A DNA stretch of 64,000 nt from Bin16 sp965208625 (GTDB lineage: Bacteria > Chloroflexota > Dehalococcoidia > Lucifugimonadales > Australimonadaceae): assembly GCA_965208625.1 (NCBI GenBank), contig OZ242348.1:1488001-1552000 (forward strand), given 5' to 3'. Numbering within the stretch: position 1 is the stretch's first letter; every line of letters starts with the position of its first letter. Both the position numbers and the translations under genes were made by a program. A model generated the notes under the pieces. That model was given only the letters and a program-made list of their open reading frames with translations, had not been told where the DNA came from and searched no databases. This document shows positions 48,429 to 57,111 of this stretch, piece after piece.

Positions 48429-49736
48429 CTACGGCGCCTGCACCTGCTCTGCCAGAGCCGCGATACGTTCTTCGAGCGGTGTGTTGAATAGGCGCATGCC
48501 CTCTTCCCGGTCCACGAAGGTCACCTGGCCCGGAACGGGGATAACCTGTTCCGATTCTGGGCCGCGCACGATGCCGACCGGGTCGATGCCGTCCTGCACG
48601 CGAGCTATCTGCTCGTCCCAGAGCTTGTGCATGAGGAGCACGCCACGGTCGGAGCTGCCGAATGTCATCTTCTCGAAGTCGGGAAAGCCGCCGCGCTCCT
48701 CCCTGCCCTGCGTGCTCATGATCGCTTCGTCTTCCCAGATCGGCCCCTGACGGAGCGGGTGGCCGGTGTTCCACCAGTAGCCAACGTCCTCGAACCAGCC
48801 CTCGTAGAAGGGGCCTCCGGCGTCGGCGGGAGTGTCGGCATGGAGCCTGCGGAGAGCGGCATCCGATATCTGTCCGTCCGGGCCGAACGGTTCGAAACTC
48901 ACGCCGAACCACCGCGTCGTGTGGTCGTCCATCGGCACAGCCCAGTTGATGGTGTTGGTCCGGGCGCGCTGGCAGGGGAAGACTGCGTGCGTCTCGTGGT
49001 ACTCGTAGACGCCCGGATTCCTCGTGTTCTGGAGCGTCACGTAGCAGGCGCCCCAGGGAGTGGTCTCGAAGCGGATGGGAGTGGCAGGGTCACCGTTGTA
49101 GCCGTGGTGAAGGGCATGCACCGGCTCGCCGCCCTTGAACCATCCGTGGGCGACCTCGCGATGCCAGACGTCCAACACGTTGTCCAGCGTCTGCAGGAGA
49201 GCGTTCGATTTCTGGATGCGGTTGCCCTTTCCCGCCACGCGCAACCCGTCCTCACGGAACAGCGCCGGGTACCGGGGGAATGGAGGCTGCAGTTCAGGCG
49301 GGCCCATGTAGGCGAAGATCAGCCCGCCCACCTCAATGCACGGGTACGACGGATGCTTCACGGAGTTGCGGAAACGCCGCCCCGGAGGCTCGCAGGGCAT
49401 ATCGAGGCAGTTGCCATCCCGGTCGTAGAGCCATCCGTGGTAGAGGCAACGCAGTCCCTCGTCCTCAACGCGCCCGTACACGAGCGACGTCCCGCGGTGG
49501 GAGCAGTGCTCTTCCAACAGCCCCGGTTTGCCCGTTGCGTCCCGGAAGAGCACGAGGCTCTCGCCCAGCACCTTGACTCGCACGGGGTTCTTCGCGCTGG
49601 GGCGCACCGGCCCCCGGCCACCGTCGAGGTTCGCCGACGTCTCCACCGGCAGCCAGTACCTCCGGAACACCTCGCCCGAAGGCGTGCCCGGCCCGAGCTT
49701 GAAGACCTCGTCCATCTCCCTGTTGTTCAAAGGCAC
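48429..49736 (-). CDS. Rieske non-heme iron oxygenase, alpha subunit (phthalate-dioxygenase-like)
   Basis: A 435-residue ring-hydroxylating oxygenase. The Rieske centre is complete, C-x-H in EEHCSHRGTSL and C-x2-H in CLYHGWLYD. The catalytic iron motif N-x2-D-x2-H-x4-H is LDNVLDVWHREVAH. GVYEYHETHAVFP and FNTPLEERIAAL resemble the phthalate 4,5-dioxygenase group, in which the catalytic domain works as a trimer and needs a separate reductase (none here). GTG 49736 has AGGAGG at good spacing. It is the second gene of a pair with the dehydrogenase upstream. Confidence 0.88.
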   Translation of the reverse strand: MPLNNREMDEVFKLGPGTPSGEVFRRYWLPVETSANLDGGRGPVRPSAKNPVRVKVLGESLVLFRDATGKPGLLEEHCSHRGTSLVYGRVEDEGLRCLYHGWLYDRDGNCLDMPCEPPGRRFRNSVKHPSYPCIEVGGLIFAYMGPPELQPPFPRYPALFREDGLRVAGKGNRIQKSNALLQTLDNVLDVWHREVAHGWFKGGEPVHALHHGYNGDPATPIRFETTPWGACYVTLQNTRNPGVYEYHETHAVFPCQRARTNTINWAVPMDDHTTRWFGVSFEPFGPDGQISDAALRRLHADTPADAGGPFYEGWFEDVGYWWNTGHPLRQGPIWEDEAIMSTQGREERGGFPDFEKMTFGSSDRGVLLMHKLWDEQIARVQDGIDPVGIVRGPESEQVIPVPGQVTFVDREEGMRLFNTPLEERIAALAEQVQAP

Positions 49737-49759
49737 GGCGAACCTCCTACCCGGGAACG

Positions 49760-51067
49760 CTAGATCGGCACAACCCTCAGGTCTGCGTCGTACTCGGGGT
49801 GCACGGGCACCTGGTGGCTGAGCTCGACGACCTTGCCCGTCTGGGAGGACTCGACCATCGCGAAGATCGCCTCTGCCGTTGCCATGCCCCAGTGGCCCGA
49901 GTGGTAGACGGGCTTCCCGTTGACGACCGCGTCGTAGAGCTCGTGCACCTCTCCCCTGCTGTGGATGTTCGACTCGCCTGTGACCTCGCGGACACCGTTG
50001 TCGTCGTAGATGAGGACGCCCTGCGAGCCGATGCGCATGTCGCCGCGCTCGCAGGTCACAAAGAGCGTGCCCGGGTCTCCGGTGTCGTTGAGCCCTGAGC
50101 GGTCGCCCGGTTCGCGGGAGACCTGGCGTCCGAAGTTGCCCCGGCCGCCGTCGGAGCGGAGCGCGTCAGCGAATTGCTGTGCCTCGATCTTGCCGCCGAT
50201 GCGCAGGTCCTGCTTGTCCTGCTCTTCGTTGCGTGTGCCGGTCTGCATCTCCCTGCGGATGCGGACGAGGTTCTCGATAGAACTGCGTCCTGATGCCGGT
50301 CCGTTGACCTCGCTCAACGTGAAATAGCCGTAGCCGTTGTGGGTTGCCGTGGCCACGGTTCCGTCCTCGAACTCAAAGTTGGCGGTGTAGTAGCCGGGCA
50401 TGGGCCGCTCCGGCATCCACTGGCCGACCTTGCCCCAGACACGCTTGACCATCCCGCCACCCAGCAGCCGGACGGTGTCGATCTGGTGCGGGCCCTGGCG
50501 GTACGGCACGCCGCCGCCCTGGCTGAAGTCGAGTTCGTCGGGCGTCCGCGGCCGCAGCATCCAGTCCGTGTACGCGATGAGGTGGATAGCCCGCACAGCC
50601 CCGATCTCACCCGACTCGATAACCTTCCGCATCGTGCGGTAGGGCAGCGCGAAGCTGGCGGTGTGAGCGCAGACCAGGTGCACCCCGGCCTTGTCGCACT
50701 CCTCAACCATCTGCTCCGTCTCCTTCAGGGAGATGGCCATGGGCTTCTCGACCATGACGTGCTTCCCGTTTCGCGCCGCCGTGATCGTGTGTTCGGCGTG
50801 GAAGCGGTTCGGCGAGGCGATGTAGACGGCGTCCACGTCGGGGTCCTTGCACATGTCCTCCGCGCTCTCGTACACCTTGACGTCGGGGAACCGCTCCTTG
50901 AAGCGCTCCCGGGTGACGGGGACGACGTCGCACCCGGCTGCCAGGTTGACGATGTCCGGTTGCTGCACCACCGACCTGAGGATCTCGAGTCCTCCGACGC
51001 CGATGCCGATGACACCGATGTTGATGCGCTTGGTAGTGCTGGCGGTCTCTTCTGCCGTTGTAACCAT
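49760..51067 (-). CDS. Gfo/Idh/MocA oxidoreductase, phthalate dihydrodiol dehydrogenase-like
   Basis: A 435-residue NAD(P)-dependent dehydrogenase. N-terminal Rossmann motif INIGVIGIGVGGLEILRSV and the family signature GKHVMVEKPMAISLKE with the conserved E-K-P. The stretch DKAGVHLVCAHTASFALPYRTMRKVIESGEIGAVRAIHL, then GGGVPYRQGPHQIDTVRLLGG, resembles phthalate 4,5-cis-dihydrodiol dehydrogenases. Start ATG 51067 follows GGGAGG. It is upstream of the Rieske gene by 23 nt on the same strand, the arrangement expected for oxidising and re-aromatising an aromatic ring. Confidence 0.85.
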   Translation of the reverse strand: MVTTAEETASTTKRINIGVIGIGVGGLEILRSVVQQPDIVNLAAGCDVVPVTRERFKERFPDVKVYESAEDMCKDPDVDAVYIASPNRFHAEHTITAARNGKHVMVEKPMAISLKETEQMVEECDKAGVHLVCAHTASFALPYRTMRKVIESGEIGAVRAIHLIAYTDWMLRPRTPDELDFSQGGGVPYRQGPHQIDTVRLLGGGMVKRVWGKVGQWMPERPMPGYYTANFEFEDGTVATATHNGYGYFTLSEVNGPASGRSSIENLVRIRREMQTGTRNEEQDKQDLRIGGKIEAQQFADALRSDGGRGNFGRQVSREPGDRSGLNDTGDPGTLFVTCERGDMRIGSQGVLIYDDNGVREVTGESNIHSRGEVHELYDAVVNGKPVYHSGHWGMATAEAIFAMVESSQTGKVVELSHQVPVHPEYDADLRVVPI

Positions 51068-51150
51068 AGCGACGACCTCCCCTTTGAATCGTGCCTGTTG
51101 ACGTGAGCCGGATTGTGCGCCTTTTGCACTCAACCGTCGAGTGGGCGTCG

Positions 51151-52410
51151 TCAGCGTGCGTTCGGGGCGCCTACGAAGCGGGAGAAGGCTTCATTGCCGA
51201 GGAGGCGCCCGTCTTCGGTGAGGCGAAGCGCGCCGCTGGCCCATTCCAGCAGGCCGAGGTCGATGCAATCGGCAGTCGCGGCGGGGAATGCGTCTGCGAT
51301 GCCCTCGCCGAAACGCTCGCGGAACCCGGCATCGGCAACGCCGTCGTTCAGGCGAAGGCCCATCATCATCGTTTCGGCCATAGCATCGCGACGGCTCACG
51401 GGTTCGCAGTAACCGGTGGCTGCGGCTGCTGCTATGGCGTCAGCGTCGAGGGACCCGTCGGCAGCCCAGGCGTCGACGCGCTCGATGTAGACGCGCGGCG
51501 GGTTGACGTTGGCGAAGCGCACGCCAGGTGCAGCGAGCGTACCCATCCCGTAGAGGTAGCTGTGGGCGCCTGGGCCGACGCCCAGGTACGGCAGGCTGCG
51601 CCAGTAGGCGAGGTTGTGCGTGCTCTCCCTGCCCGGCTTCGCCCAGTTGGATATCTCGTACTGCTGCATCCCAGCTTCCGCGAGCATCGCCTGCGCAAGG
51701 AGGTACATCTCCGCGGCGAGATCGGGGTCGGGCTCCGGCGTCCTGCCGAGGCGCACGTCGGCTTCAAGCGGTGTACCGGGTTCGAGCGTGAGAGCGTAGG
51801 CGGAGAGGTGGTCCGTGCCCAGTTCGATCGCCTGCTCGACGGAGCGCTCCCAAGTGGCGACGGGTTGCTCGGGCAGGCCGAACATGAGGTCGAAACTCAC
51901 GTTATCGAAGCCCGCCCTTCGAGCGTCTCGCACCGCCTGCGCGGCGCGTGCAGCATCGTGGCGGCGTCCGAGCATCGCGAGTTCCGCATCGTCGAACGAC
52001 TGCACGCCGATGGAAATGCGGTTGAACCCGGCATCGCGCATCGCGGCGAGGCGCTCGAAGGAGCAATCGCCGGGGTTCGCCTCCAGTGTCGCTTCAGCCT
52101 TGTCCGGCAGGTCGAACGATGCGCGTATCGCGTCCATCAGACGTTGGAGGTCAGCGGTTGGGATGTAGGACGGCGTGCCGCCACCGAAGAAGACGCTCGC
52201 GAGCGTTGGCCGTCCGAGCCATGCGCCCCACTGCTCGATCTCCCGCGCGAGCGCGGCAACGTAGGGGGGCATGAGCGATTCGATGCCCGCGTAGGTGTTG
52301 AAGTCGCAGTAGGGGCACTTGGACTCGCAGAAGGGGATGTGGACGTAGAGCGCGAGTCCGCCGCTCAGGGGCGGTTGTGTGTAGCCCGCTGCGCCCGCCT
52401 CATTGGTCAT
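51151..52410 (-). CDS. hemW: radical SAM protein HemW (heme chaperone / CPO-like)
   Basis: A 419-residue radical SAM protein of the coproporphyrinogen-III-oxidase-like HemW group. The [4Fe-4S] motif C28-x3-C32-x2-C35 (PFCESKCPYCDF) is complete. FGGGTPSYIP, LEANPGDCSFERLAAMRDAGFNRISIGVQSF, NLAYWRSLPYLGVGPGAHSY and a C-terminal winged-helix part ending DGRLLGNEAFSRF are also typical of HemW. It may insert heme into respiratory proteins. GGGAGGG precedes ATG 52410. It is 12 nt from ychF. Confidence 0.92.
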   Translation of the reverse strand: MTNEAGAAGYTQPPLSGGLALYVHIPFCESKCPYCDFNTYAGIESLMPPYVAALAREIEQWGAWLGRPTLASVFFGGGTPSYIPTADLQRLMDAIRASFDLPDKAEATLEANPGDCSFERLAAMRDAGFNRISIGVQSFDDAELAMLGRRHDAARAAQAVRDARRAGFDNVSFDLMFGLPEQPVATWERSVEQAIELGTDHLSAYALTLEPGTPLEADVRLGRTPEPDPDLAAEMYLLAQAMLAEAGMQQYEISNWAKPGRESTHNLAYWRSLPYLGVGPGAHSYLYGMGTLAAPGVRFANVNPPRVYIERVDAWAADGSLDADAIAAAAATGYCEPVSRRDAMAETMMMGLRLNDGVADAGFRERFGEGIADAFPAATADCIDLGLLEWASGALRLTEDGRLLGNEAFSRFVGAPNAR

Positions 52411-52422
52411 CCTGCCCTCCCG

Positions 52423-53523
52423 CTAGACGTTGAACAGGAAGTTGACGACGTCGCCATCGCGCATCACGTAGGTCTTGCCCTCGGTGCGGAGGAGCGCCTG
52501 CTTGCGCGCCTCAGCGATGCTGCGCGTACGTGCGAGGTCCTCGTAGGCGACGACCTCCGCGCGGATGAAGCCGCGCTGGATGTCCGAGTGTATCTTGCCC
52601 GCCGCCTCCACCGCGCTCATGCCTTTTGTGATCGTCCATGCGCGGGTCTCGTCCTCACCGGTAGTCAGGAACGAGAGGAGGCCGAGCAGGTCGTAGGAGA
52701 GGTTGATCATGCGGTCGAGGCCAGGTTCGCCCGCGCCGAGCGACTCGCGAAACTCGGCTTCGTCCTCCGGTTCCATCTGTGCGAGGTCTGCCTCCAGCTT
52801 GCCGCAGAGTGCCGCGGCTCCGACGCCGGGCCGCGCGAGCCGTTCGCGCATCTCCGCCTCCATCGCGTCCGCACCGTCTATGTCATCCTCGCCGATGTTG
52901 AAGACGACGATCAGCGGTTTCGCGGTGAGCAACTGGAAGTTCTCCAGGAAGGGTCTCGCCTCGACTGGCAGCTCCTGTTCGCGAACCGGGACCTCGTTCT
53001 CCAGTCCGGCACGGATGAGGCCGAGGATGTGCTGCTCGCGAGTGAGCAGATCGCGTTCCGACTGTCGCGCCGAGCGCAGCTGCGAGGCGATGCGCTCCTG
53101 CCTCCGTTCGAGGATAGCGAGGTCGGAGAAGGTGAGTTCGAGTTGCATGGTGGCCGTGTCCCGGTAGGGGTCGACCGTCTCCTGCACGTGCGGCACGGAG
53201 GGGTCTTTGAAGGCGCGCGCGACGAGCAGGAGGGCGTCGCAGCGTTGGAGCAGGTTGAGATACTCGCCGCCGATGCCCTTCGTCTTGCCGAAACCCTCCG
53301 GCGCAGCGGGAATGTCGATGTACTCGACCTCCGCGTGGACGATGCGCTTCGGCTTCGATATCTCAGCGAGTACGTCGAGCCGCAGGTCGGGCACCTTGGC
53401 AACGCCGATGTTGGGTTGCGACCCGCCGCTGCGGAAGGACGCGGTCTCGGCGTGGCCGCGCGTCACGGCGTTGAAGATAGTGGTCTTGCCGGAGAGCGGA
53501 AGGCCGAATATGCCGATGGCCAA
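52423..53523 (-). CDS. ychF: redox-regulated ATPase YchF/OLA1
   Basis: A 366-residue Obg-family ATPase. G1 is GLPLSGKTTIF (the normal GxPNVGKS is altered to LPLSGKT), G3 region DIPAAPEGFGKTKG, and the family's specificity motif NIGEDD (N-x-x-E) at the G4 place. The C-terminal TGS-like domain is recognisable in GEDETRAWTITKGMSAVEAAGKIHSDIQRGFIRAEVVAYEDL. The start is TTG 53523 with GAGGTC upstream. It binds ribosomes and regulates translation in other bacteria. Confidence 0.92.
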   Translation of the reverse strand: MAIGIFGLPLSGKTTIFNAVTRGHAETASFRSGGSQPNIGVAKVPDLRLDVLAEISKPKRIVHAEVEYIDIPAAPEGFGKTKGIGGEYLNLLQRCDALLLVARAFKDPSVPHVQETVDPYRDTATMQLELTFSDLAILERRQERIASQLRSARQSERDLLTREQHILGLIRAGLENEVPVREQELPVEARPFLENFQLLTAKPLIVVFNIGEDDIDGADAMEAEMRERLARPGVGAAALCGKLEADLAQMEPEDEAEFRESLGAGEPGLDRMINLSYDLLGLLSFLTTGEDETRAWTITKGMSAVEAAGKIHSDIQRGFIRAEVVAYEDLARTRSIAEARKQALLRTEGKTYVMRDGDVVNFLFNV

Positions 53524-53592
53524 GGGGCAGACCTCGCGAGAGAAAGATAGCGCCCCGCACCGGCGGGGCCACGCCTCCGATTCTATCCCACC

Positions 53593-55341
53593 CTACCCGC
53601 CGAGCGCCTGTGCAGCGAGCACGACGACAGCGAACGTGAGCAGGACAGCAGCGATAGCGATGCCGACAGGCGGACGTCCGAGGAACGCGAGCGCGTCGTC
53701 TGGCCCGCGTTCACGTGCATAGGCGCTGAGCAGCAACAGGCGGGCCCAGCCTGTCGCCGGGGCAACTGCGAGGACGCTGGCCCGCCGGGCAAGCACTCCA
53801 ACAAGGCGTTCGAAGAAAGTGAACACCGCTTCCAGTGGCGTCTGTATCAGAACGCGGGCGACCGGCCCGGCCTTCCGGTAGACCCAGTCGGTGTCGATGG
53901 TGATCGTAGCCTCGCCCCCGAGCTTGCGCCGCAGCAACCAGAAGCCGACCGCCGTGAAGCCGAGCATCTGGAGCGTCCGCACCACGTGGTCGGCGTAGTA
54001 CGGCTCGTAGGTGTTCGCGAAGGGAAGCTGGTCGTACAGCGCGGTCGGGTACACGCCGATGCCGATGCATAGGGCGGCAGCGAATACCATCGCCACGATC
54101 ATCCCGCGGGGCACCGGCCCGACGTGGATGTCGTCCCGCCTCGGCCCGAACCAGGTGAAGTACGGGAGCTTGAGGCCGGTATGCAGGAATGTCCCCACGG
54201 ACGCCAGATAGAGGAGGGCAACCGCCCAGTAGATATGCTCCTTCTCTGCGGCGTAGATGACCAGCGACTTGGACACGAAGCCGCTGAACAGCGGGAACGC
54301 CGAGATGGCGAATGCGCCGACCATGTAGAGCACGACCACCAGTCGCATGCGGTCGGATATCCCGCCGAGGGCCGTGAGCGTGCGGCGGCCGGTGGCATAG
54401 ACCGCGGCGCCCGCGCCCATGAACAGCAGTCCCTTGTAGATGACGTGGGCGAATGCGTGTGAGACTGCCCCGTTGATGGCGATCTCGGTACCGATGCCCA
54501 CGGCAGCCACCATGTACCCCACCTGGCTGATGATGTGGTACGCGAGCAGGCGGCGGATGTCGTTCTCCAGCACCGCAAAGACGACGCCGTAGAGGGCCAT
54601 GATTACGCCGAGGAAGATGAGTATCTCCCAGCCGGGGAAGCCTCGCGCCAAGACATAGACCGCCGTCTTGGTGGTGAAGGCGCTCAGGAACACGCTGCCG
54701 GTGACCCCGGCCTCCGGGTAGGCATCCGTGAGCCATGCGTGCAGCGGGACGATCGCGGCGTTGATGGCGAAGCCCCCGAGGACGAGCCATCCGGCGACCG
54801 TGCCCTCGAAGAGCGAGAAGTCGAGCGAACCGCCGGTGCCCAGGTGCCAGAGGATGCCCGCCAGCAGCGTGCTGCCGCCAACCATGTGCACGAACAGGTA
54901 GCGCGTACCCGCGCTGCGCGAGCCCGGGTTGCCTCCCGCCCAGATCAGGTAGGCGGACGTAAGTGCCATCAGCTCCCAGAAGAGCACCAGCGTCAGCAGG
55001 TCCCCAGCGAACACGACCCCTATGGACGTGCCGGCGTAGCCGAGAGCCGCCGCCTGCTGGTAGCGGTCGTTGAGGTGCCAGGCGTAGATGCCGCCCAGCG
55101 CTGCGGCGATCGCGAACACGTACCCGAACACGAGGCTCAAAGCGTCGGCGCGCAGCGGCTCGAGTTCGAGGAACAACCAGGTGAACGTCCACGAGTCGCC
55201 CGCATCGAGTCCCCATATCAACTGGGCGAGGACGAGCAGCGGCGCGCCGACCGCGATTGCCTTGCGGACGATGCTCACCGGGATCAGCGCGACGAGGACC
55301 GCCGCGACGACCATGATGGCGACGGGGGGGAAGCTAAACAT
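53593..55341 (-). CDS. Mrp/complex I-type antiporter subunit (NuoL/M/N-like), C-terminally extended
   Basis: A 582-residue integral membrane protein with about 14 hydrophobic segments. It belongs to the proton-translocating antenna family (NuoL/MrpA/MrpD): LFWELMALTSAYLIW (conserved Glu), WLTDAYPEAGVTGSVFLSAFTTKTAVYVL (conserved Lys), YHIISQVGYMVAAVGIG and VSHAFAHVIYKGLLFMGAG (His/Lys of the channel). A C-terminal extension (DTDWVYRKAGPVARVL) is unusual in simple MrpD subunits. It is the last gene of the operon, overlapping the small membrane gene by 8 nt. Confidence 0.88.
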   Translation of the reverse strand: MFSFPPVAIMVVAAVLVALIPVSIVRKAIAVGAPLLVLAQLIWGLDAGDSWTFTWLFLELEPLRADALSLVFGYVFAIAAALGGIYAWHLNDRYQQAAALGYAGTSIGVVFAGDLLTLVLFWELMALTSAYLIWAGGNPGSRSAGTRYLFVHMVGGSTLLAGILWHLGTGGSLDFSLFEGTVAGWLVLGGFAINAAIVPLHAWLTDAYPEAGVTGSVFLSAFTTKTAVYVLARGFPGWEILIFLGVIMALYGVVFAVLENDIRRLLAYHIISQVGYMVAAVGIGTEIAINGAVSHAFAHVIYKGLLFMGAGAAVYATGRRTLTALGGISDRMRLVVVLYMVGAFAISAFPLFSGFVSKSLVIYAAEKEHIYWAVALLYLASVGTFLHTGLKLPYFTWFGPRRDDIHVGPVPRGMIVAMVFAAALCIGIGVYPTALYDQLPFANTYEPYYADHVVRTLQMLGFTAVGFWLLRRKLGGEATITIDTDWVYRKAGPVARVLIQTPLEAVFTFFERLVGVLARRASVLAVAPATGWARLLLLSAYARERGPDDALAFLGRPPVGIAIAAVLLTFAVVVLAAQALGG

Positions 55342-55597
55342 CGCCGTGCTCCCCGGGTTCCGCCTCGACGTGCTCGCCGGTGTACGGGTCGTCGTGCTTC
55401 ATCAGGAAGGTATGGCCGACCCATTTCGAGATGACAACGATGCCGATGCAGCCGGCGAGGCCAAAACCCACCCAGAACAGCAGTACGTCGCTGCCTGCGA
55501 AGAGGAACTCGCGATGGTCGACGAGGAACACTTCGAGCACAGCCGAGAGCACGACGCCAATAACTATCGCAATCACGATGGGGCGGTCGATGATCAT
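55334..55597 (-). CDS. small two-helix membrane protein of the Mrp operon
   Basis: An 87-residue protein with two hydrophobic segments (IVIAIVIGVVLSAVLEVFLV and VLLFWVGFGLAGCIGIVVI) and a charged tail rich in Asp, Glu and His. It overlaps its upstream neighbour by 4 nt and its downstream one by 8, so it is a regular operon member. I do not recognise a named family; it is not one of MrpA-G by sequence. It could be an accessory or assembly subunit. Confidence 0.75.
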   Translation of the reverse strand: MIIDRPIVIAIVIGVVLSAVLEVFLVDHREFLFAGSDVLLFWVGFGLAGCIGIVVISKWVGHTFLMKHDDPYTGEHVEAEPGEHGDV

Positions 55598-57111
55598 GGC
55601 GTCCCTCCGGCGAGCGCAACTGACTGCGGGAAGGCGGCATCAGCGACGGTCGACGCGAGTTCGAAGAAGCCGAGCGGCAGGTCCGGTGCGACGCCCCAGA
55701 CGAGCGCGAGCACAGCCGTCACGGCGATGGGCGCGACCATTCTCATGTCCGCCTCGCCGTAACGCGTGTGGTCAGGCGACGAGCGCAGGAAGGCCCGGAT
55801 GACGATGGGGAAGAGATAGCCCGACGCGATCAGTCCACTGACGAGGTAGACCATGAGGAACACCTGCTGGCCGACCTCCACCGCGCCCCACCCGAGGTAC
55901 AGTTTGCTCGTGAAGAGGATGAACGGCGGGATGCCTACCATGCTGAGAGAGGCAAGCGCGAAGGAGCCCATCGTGATGGGCATCTGGCGTCCAATGCCGT
56001 CCAGCTCGCTCACGTTCTCCTTGTGCGTGCGCACGTGGATGGCGCCCGCCACGAAGAAGAGGGTGATCTTGGTGACCCCGTGCCCCACGATGTGGAGCAG
56101 AGCGCCGGTGAGCGCGAGCGGGCCGATGAGCGCCACGCCAAGCACGATGTAGGAGAGGTGGCTGATGGTGGAGTAGGCGAGCCTGCGTTTCAGGTTGTCG
56201 TGCCGCAACGCGAGTATAGAGGCGATGATGAGCGTTCCGGCGGACATGACGGCAAGCACCAGCCAGGCGCCCATGTCGTCCAGCAACGCCGCGCCGAACA
56301 CGAACACCCCTACCCGCACCATCCCGAACACGCCCGCCTTAACGACGGCAACCGCATGAAGCAGCGCCGAGACCGGAGTTGGCGCGACCATCGCGCTCGG
56401 CAGCCAGCTGTGCAACGGCATCACGCCGGCCTTCACGCCCACGCCTCCGGCGAGCAGTACGAACAGCCCCCACTGCGTCGCGCTGTCCAACTCCACTCCG
56501 CCTAGGAACCCACCCGCGGTGAATGTAGCGTCGACACCCAGCACGTGCAGCCATGCCGTCGCACCGATGAGCATCAGGCCGCCGGAGAGGGTGTACGCCA
56601 GGTACTTGCGCCCGGCGACCAGCGCCGTCTCCGTCTCGCGGTGCGTCACCAGCGGATACGTGAAGAGCGAAAGCAGTTCGTAGAAGAGGACGAACGTGAG
56701 AAGGTTCTCTGCAAGCGCCACACCCGCGGCGGCAGCGATGCTCAGCGCGAACGCGGCAAAGAAGCGGGTCTGCTTCTGCTCGTGTTCGCCGCGCATATAG
56801 CCAACGGCGTAGACACCCGCGAGCACCCACAGCACGGAGACGAGCAGGCCGAAGATCATGCCCGCGGGGTCGGCGCGCAGGGCCACGTCGATACCGGGCG
56901 AAAGCTCCAGGAGCACCGTCCGGTGGATACGGCCATCCAGCGTGTCCGTGAGCATCAGCACGGCAATGACCACCATGGCGATGCCCGCGAGCGTCGCCCA
57001 TGCGTCGCGCAGGTTCGGCCAGCGTCCCGTCGTGAGCGACGCGAGCAAGGCGGCACCAACCGGAACGAGGACGGCAGCGAGCGGCAGGGCGGATGCGGTG
57101 GTCTCGTTCAC
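55594..57111 (-). CDS. Mrp-type antiporter subunit D-like (NuoL/M/N family)
   Basis: A 505-residue antenna-family membrane protein, about 14 hydrophobic segments. Conserved features are LTFVLFYELLSLFTYPLVTH (Glu), VKAGVMPLHSWLPSAMVAPTPVSALLHAVAVVKAGVFGMVRV (Lys, lipophilic helix), YSTISHLSYIVLGVALIG and LHIVGHGVTKITLFFVAGAIH (His/Lys). GTG start. It overlaps the genes on both sides by 4 nt. Its similarity to complex I NuoM-like subunits supports a proton or sodium path. Confidence 0.88.
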   Translation of the reverse strand: MNETTASALPLAAVLVPVGAALLASLTTGRWPNLRDAWATLAGIAMVVIAVLMLTDTLDGRIHRTVLLELSPGIDVALRADPAGMIFGLLVSVLWVLAGVYAVGYMRGEHEQKQTRFFAAFALSIAAAAGVALAENLLTFVLFYELLSLFTYPLVTHRETETALVAGRKYLAYTLSGGLMLIGATAWLHVLGVDATFTAGGFLGGVELDSATQWGLFVLLAGGVGVKAGVMPLHSWLPSAMVAPTPVSALLHAVAVVKAGVFGMVRVGVFVFGAALLDDMGAWLVLAVMSAGTLIIASILALRHDNLKRRLAYSTISHLSYIVLGVALIGPLALTGALLHIVGHGVTKITLFFVAGAIHVRTHKENVSELDGIGRQMPITMGSFALASLSMVGIPPFILFTSKLYLGWGAVEVGQQVFLMVYLVSGLIASGYLFPIVIRAFLRSSPDHTRYGEADMRMVAPIAVTAVLALVWGVAPDLPLGFFELASTVADAAFPQSVALAGGTP

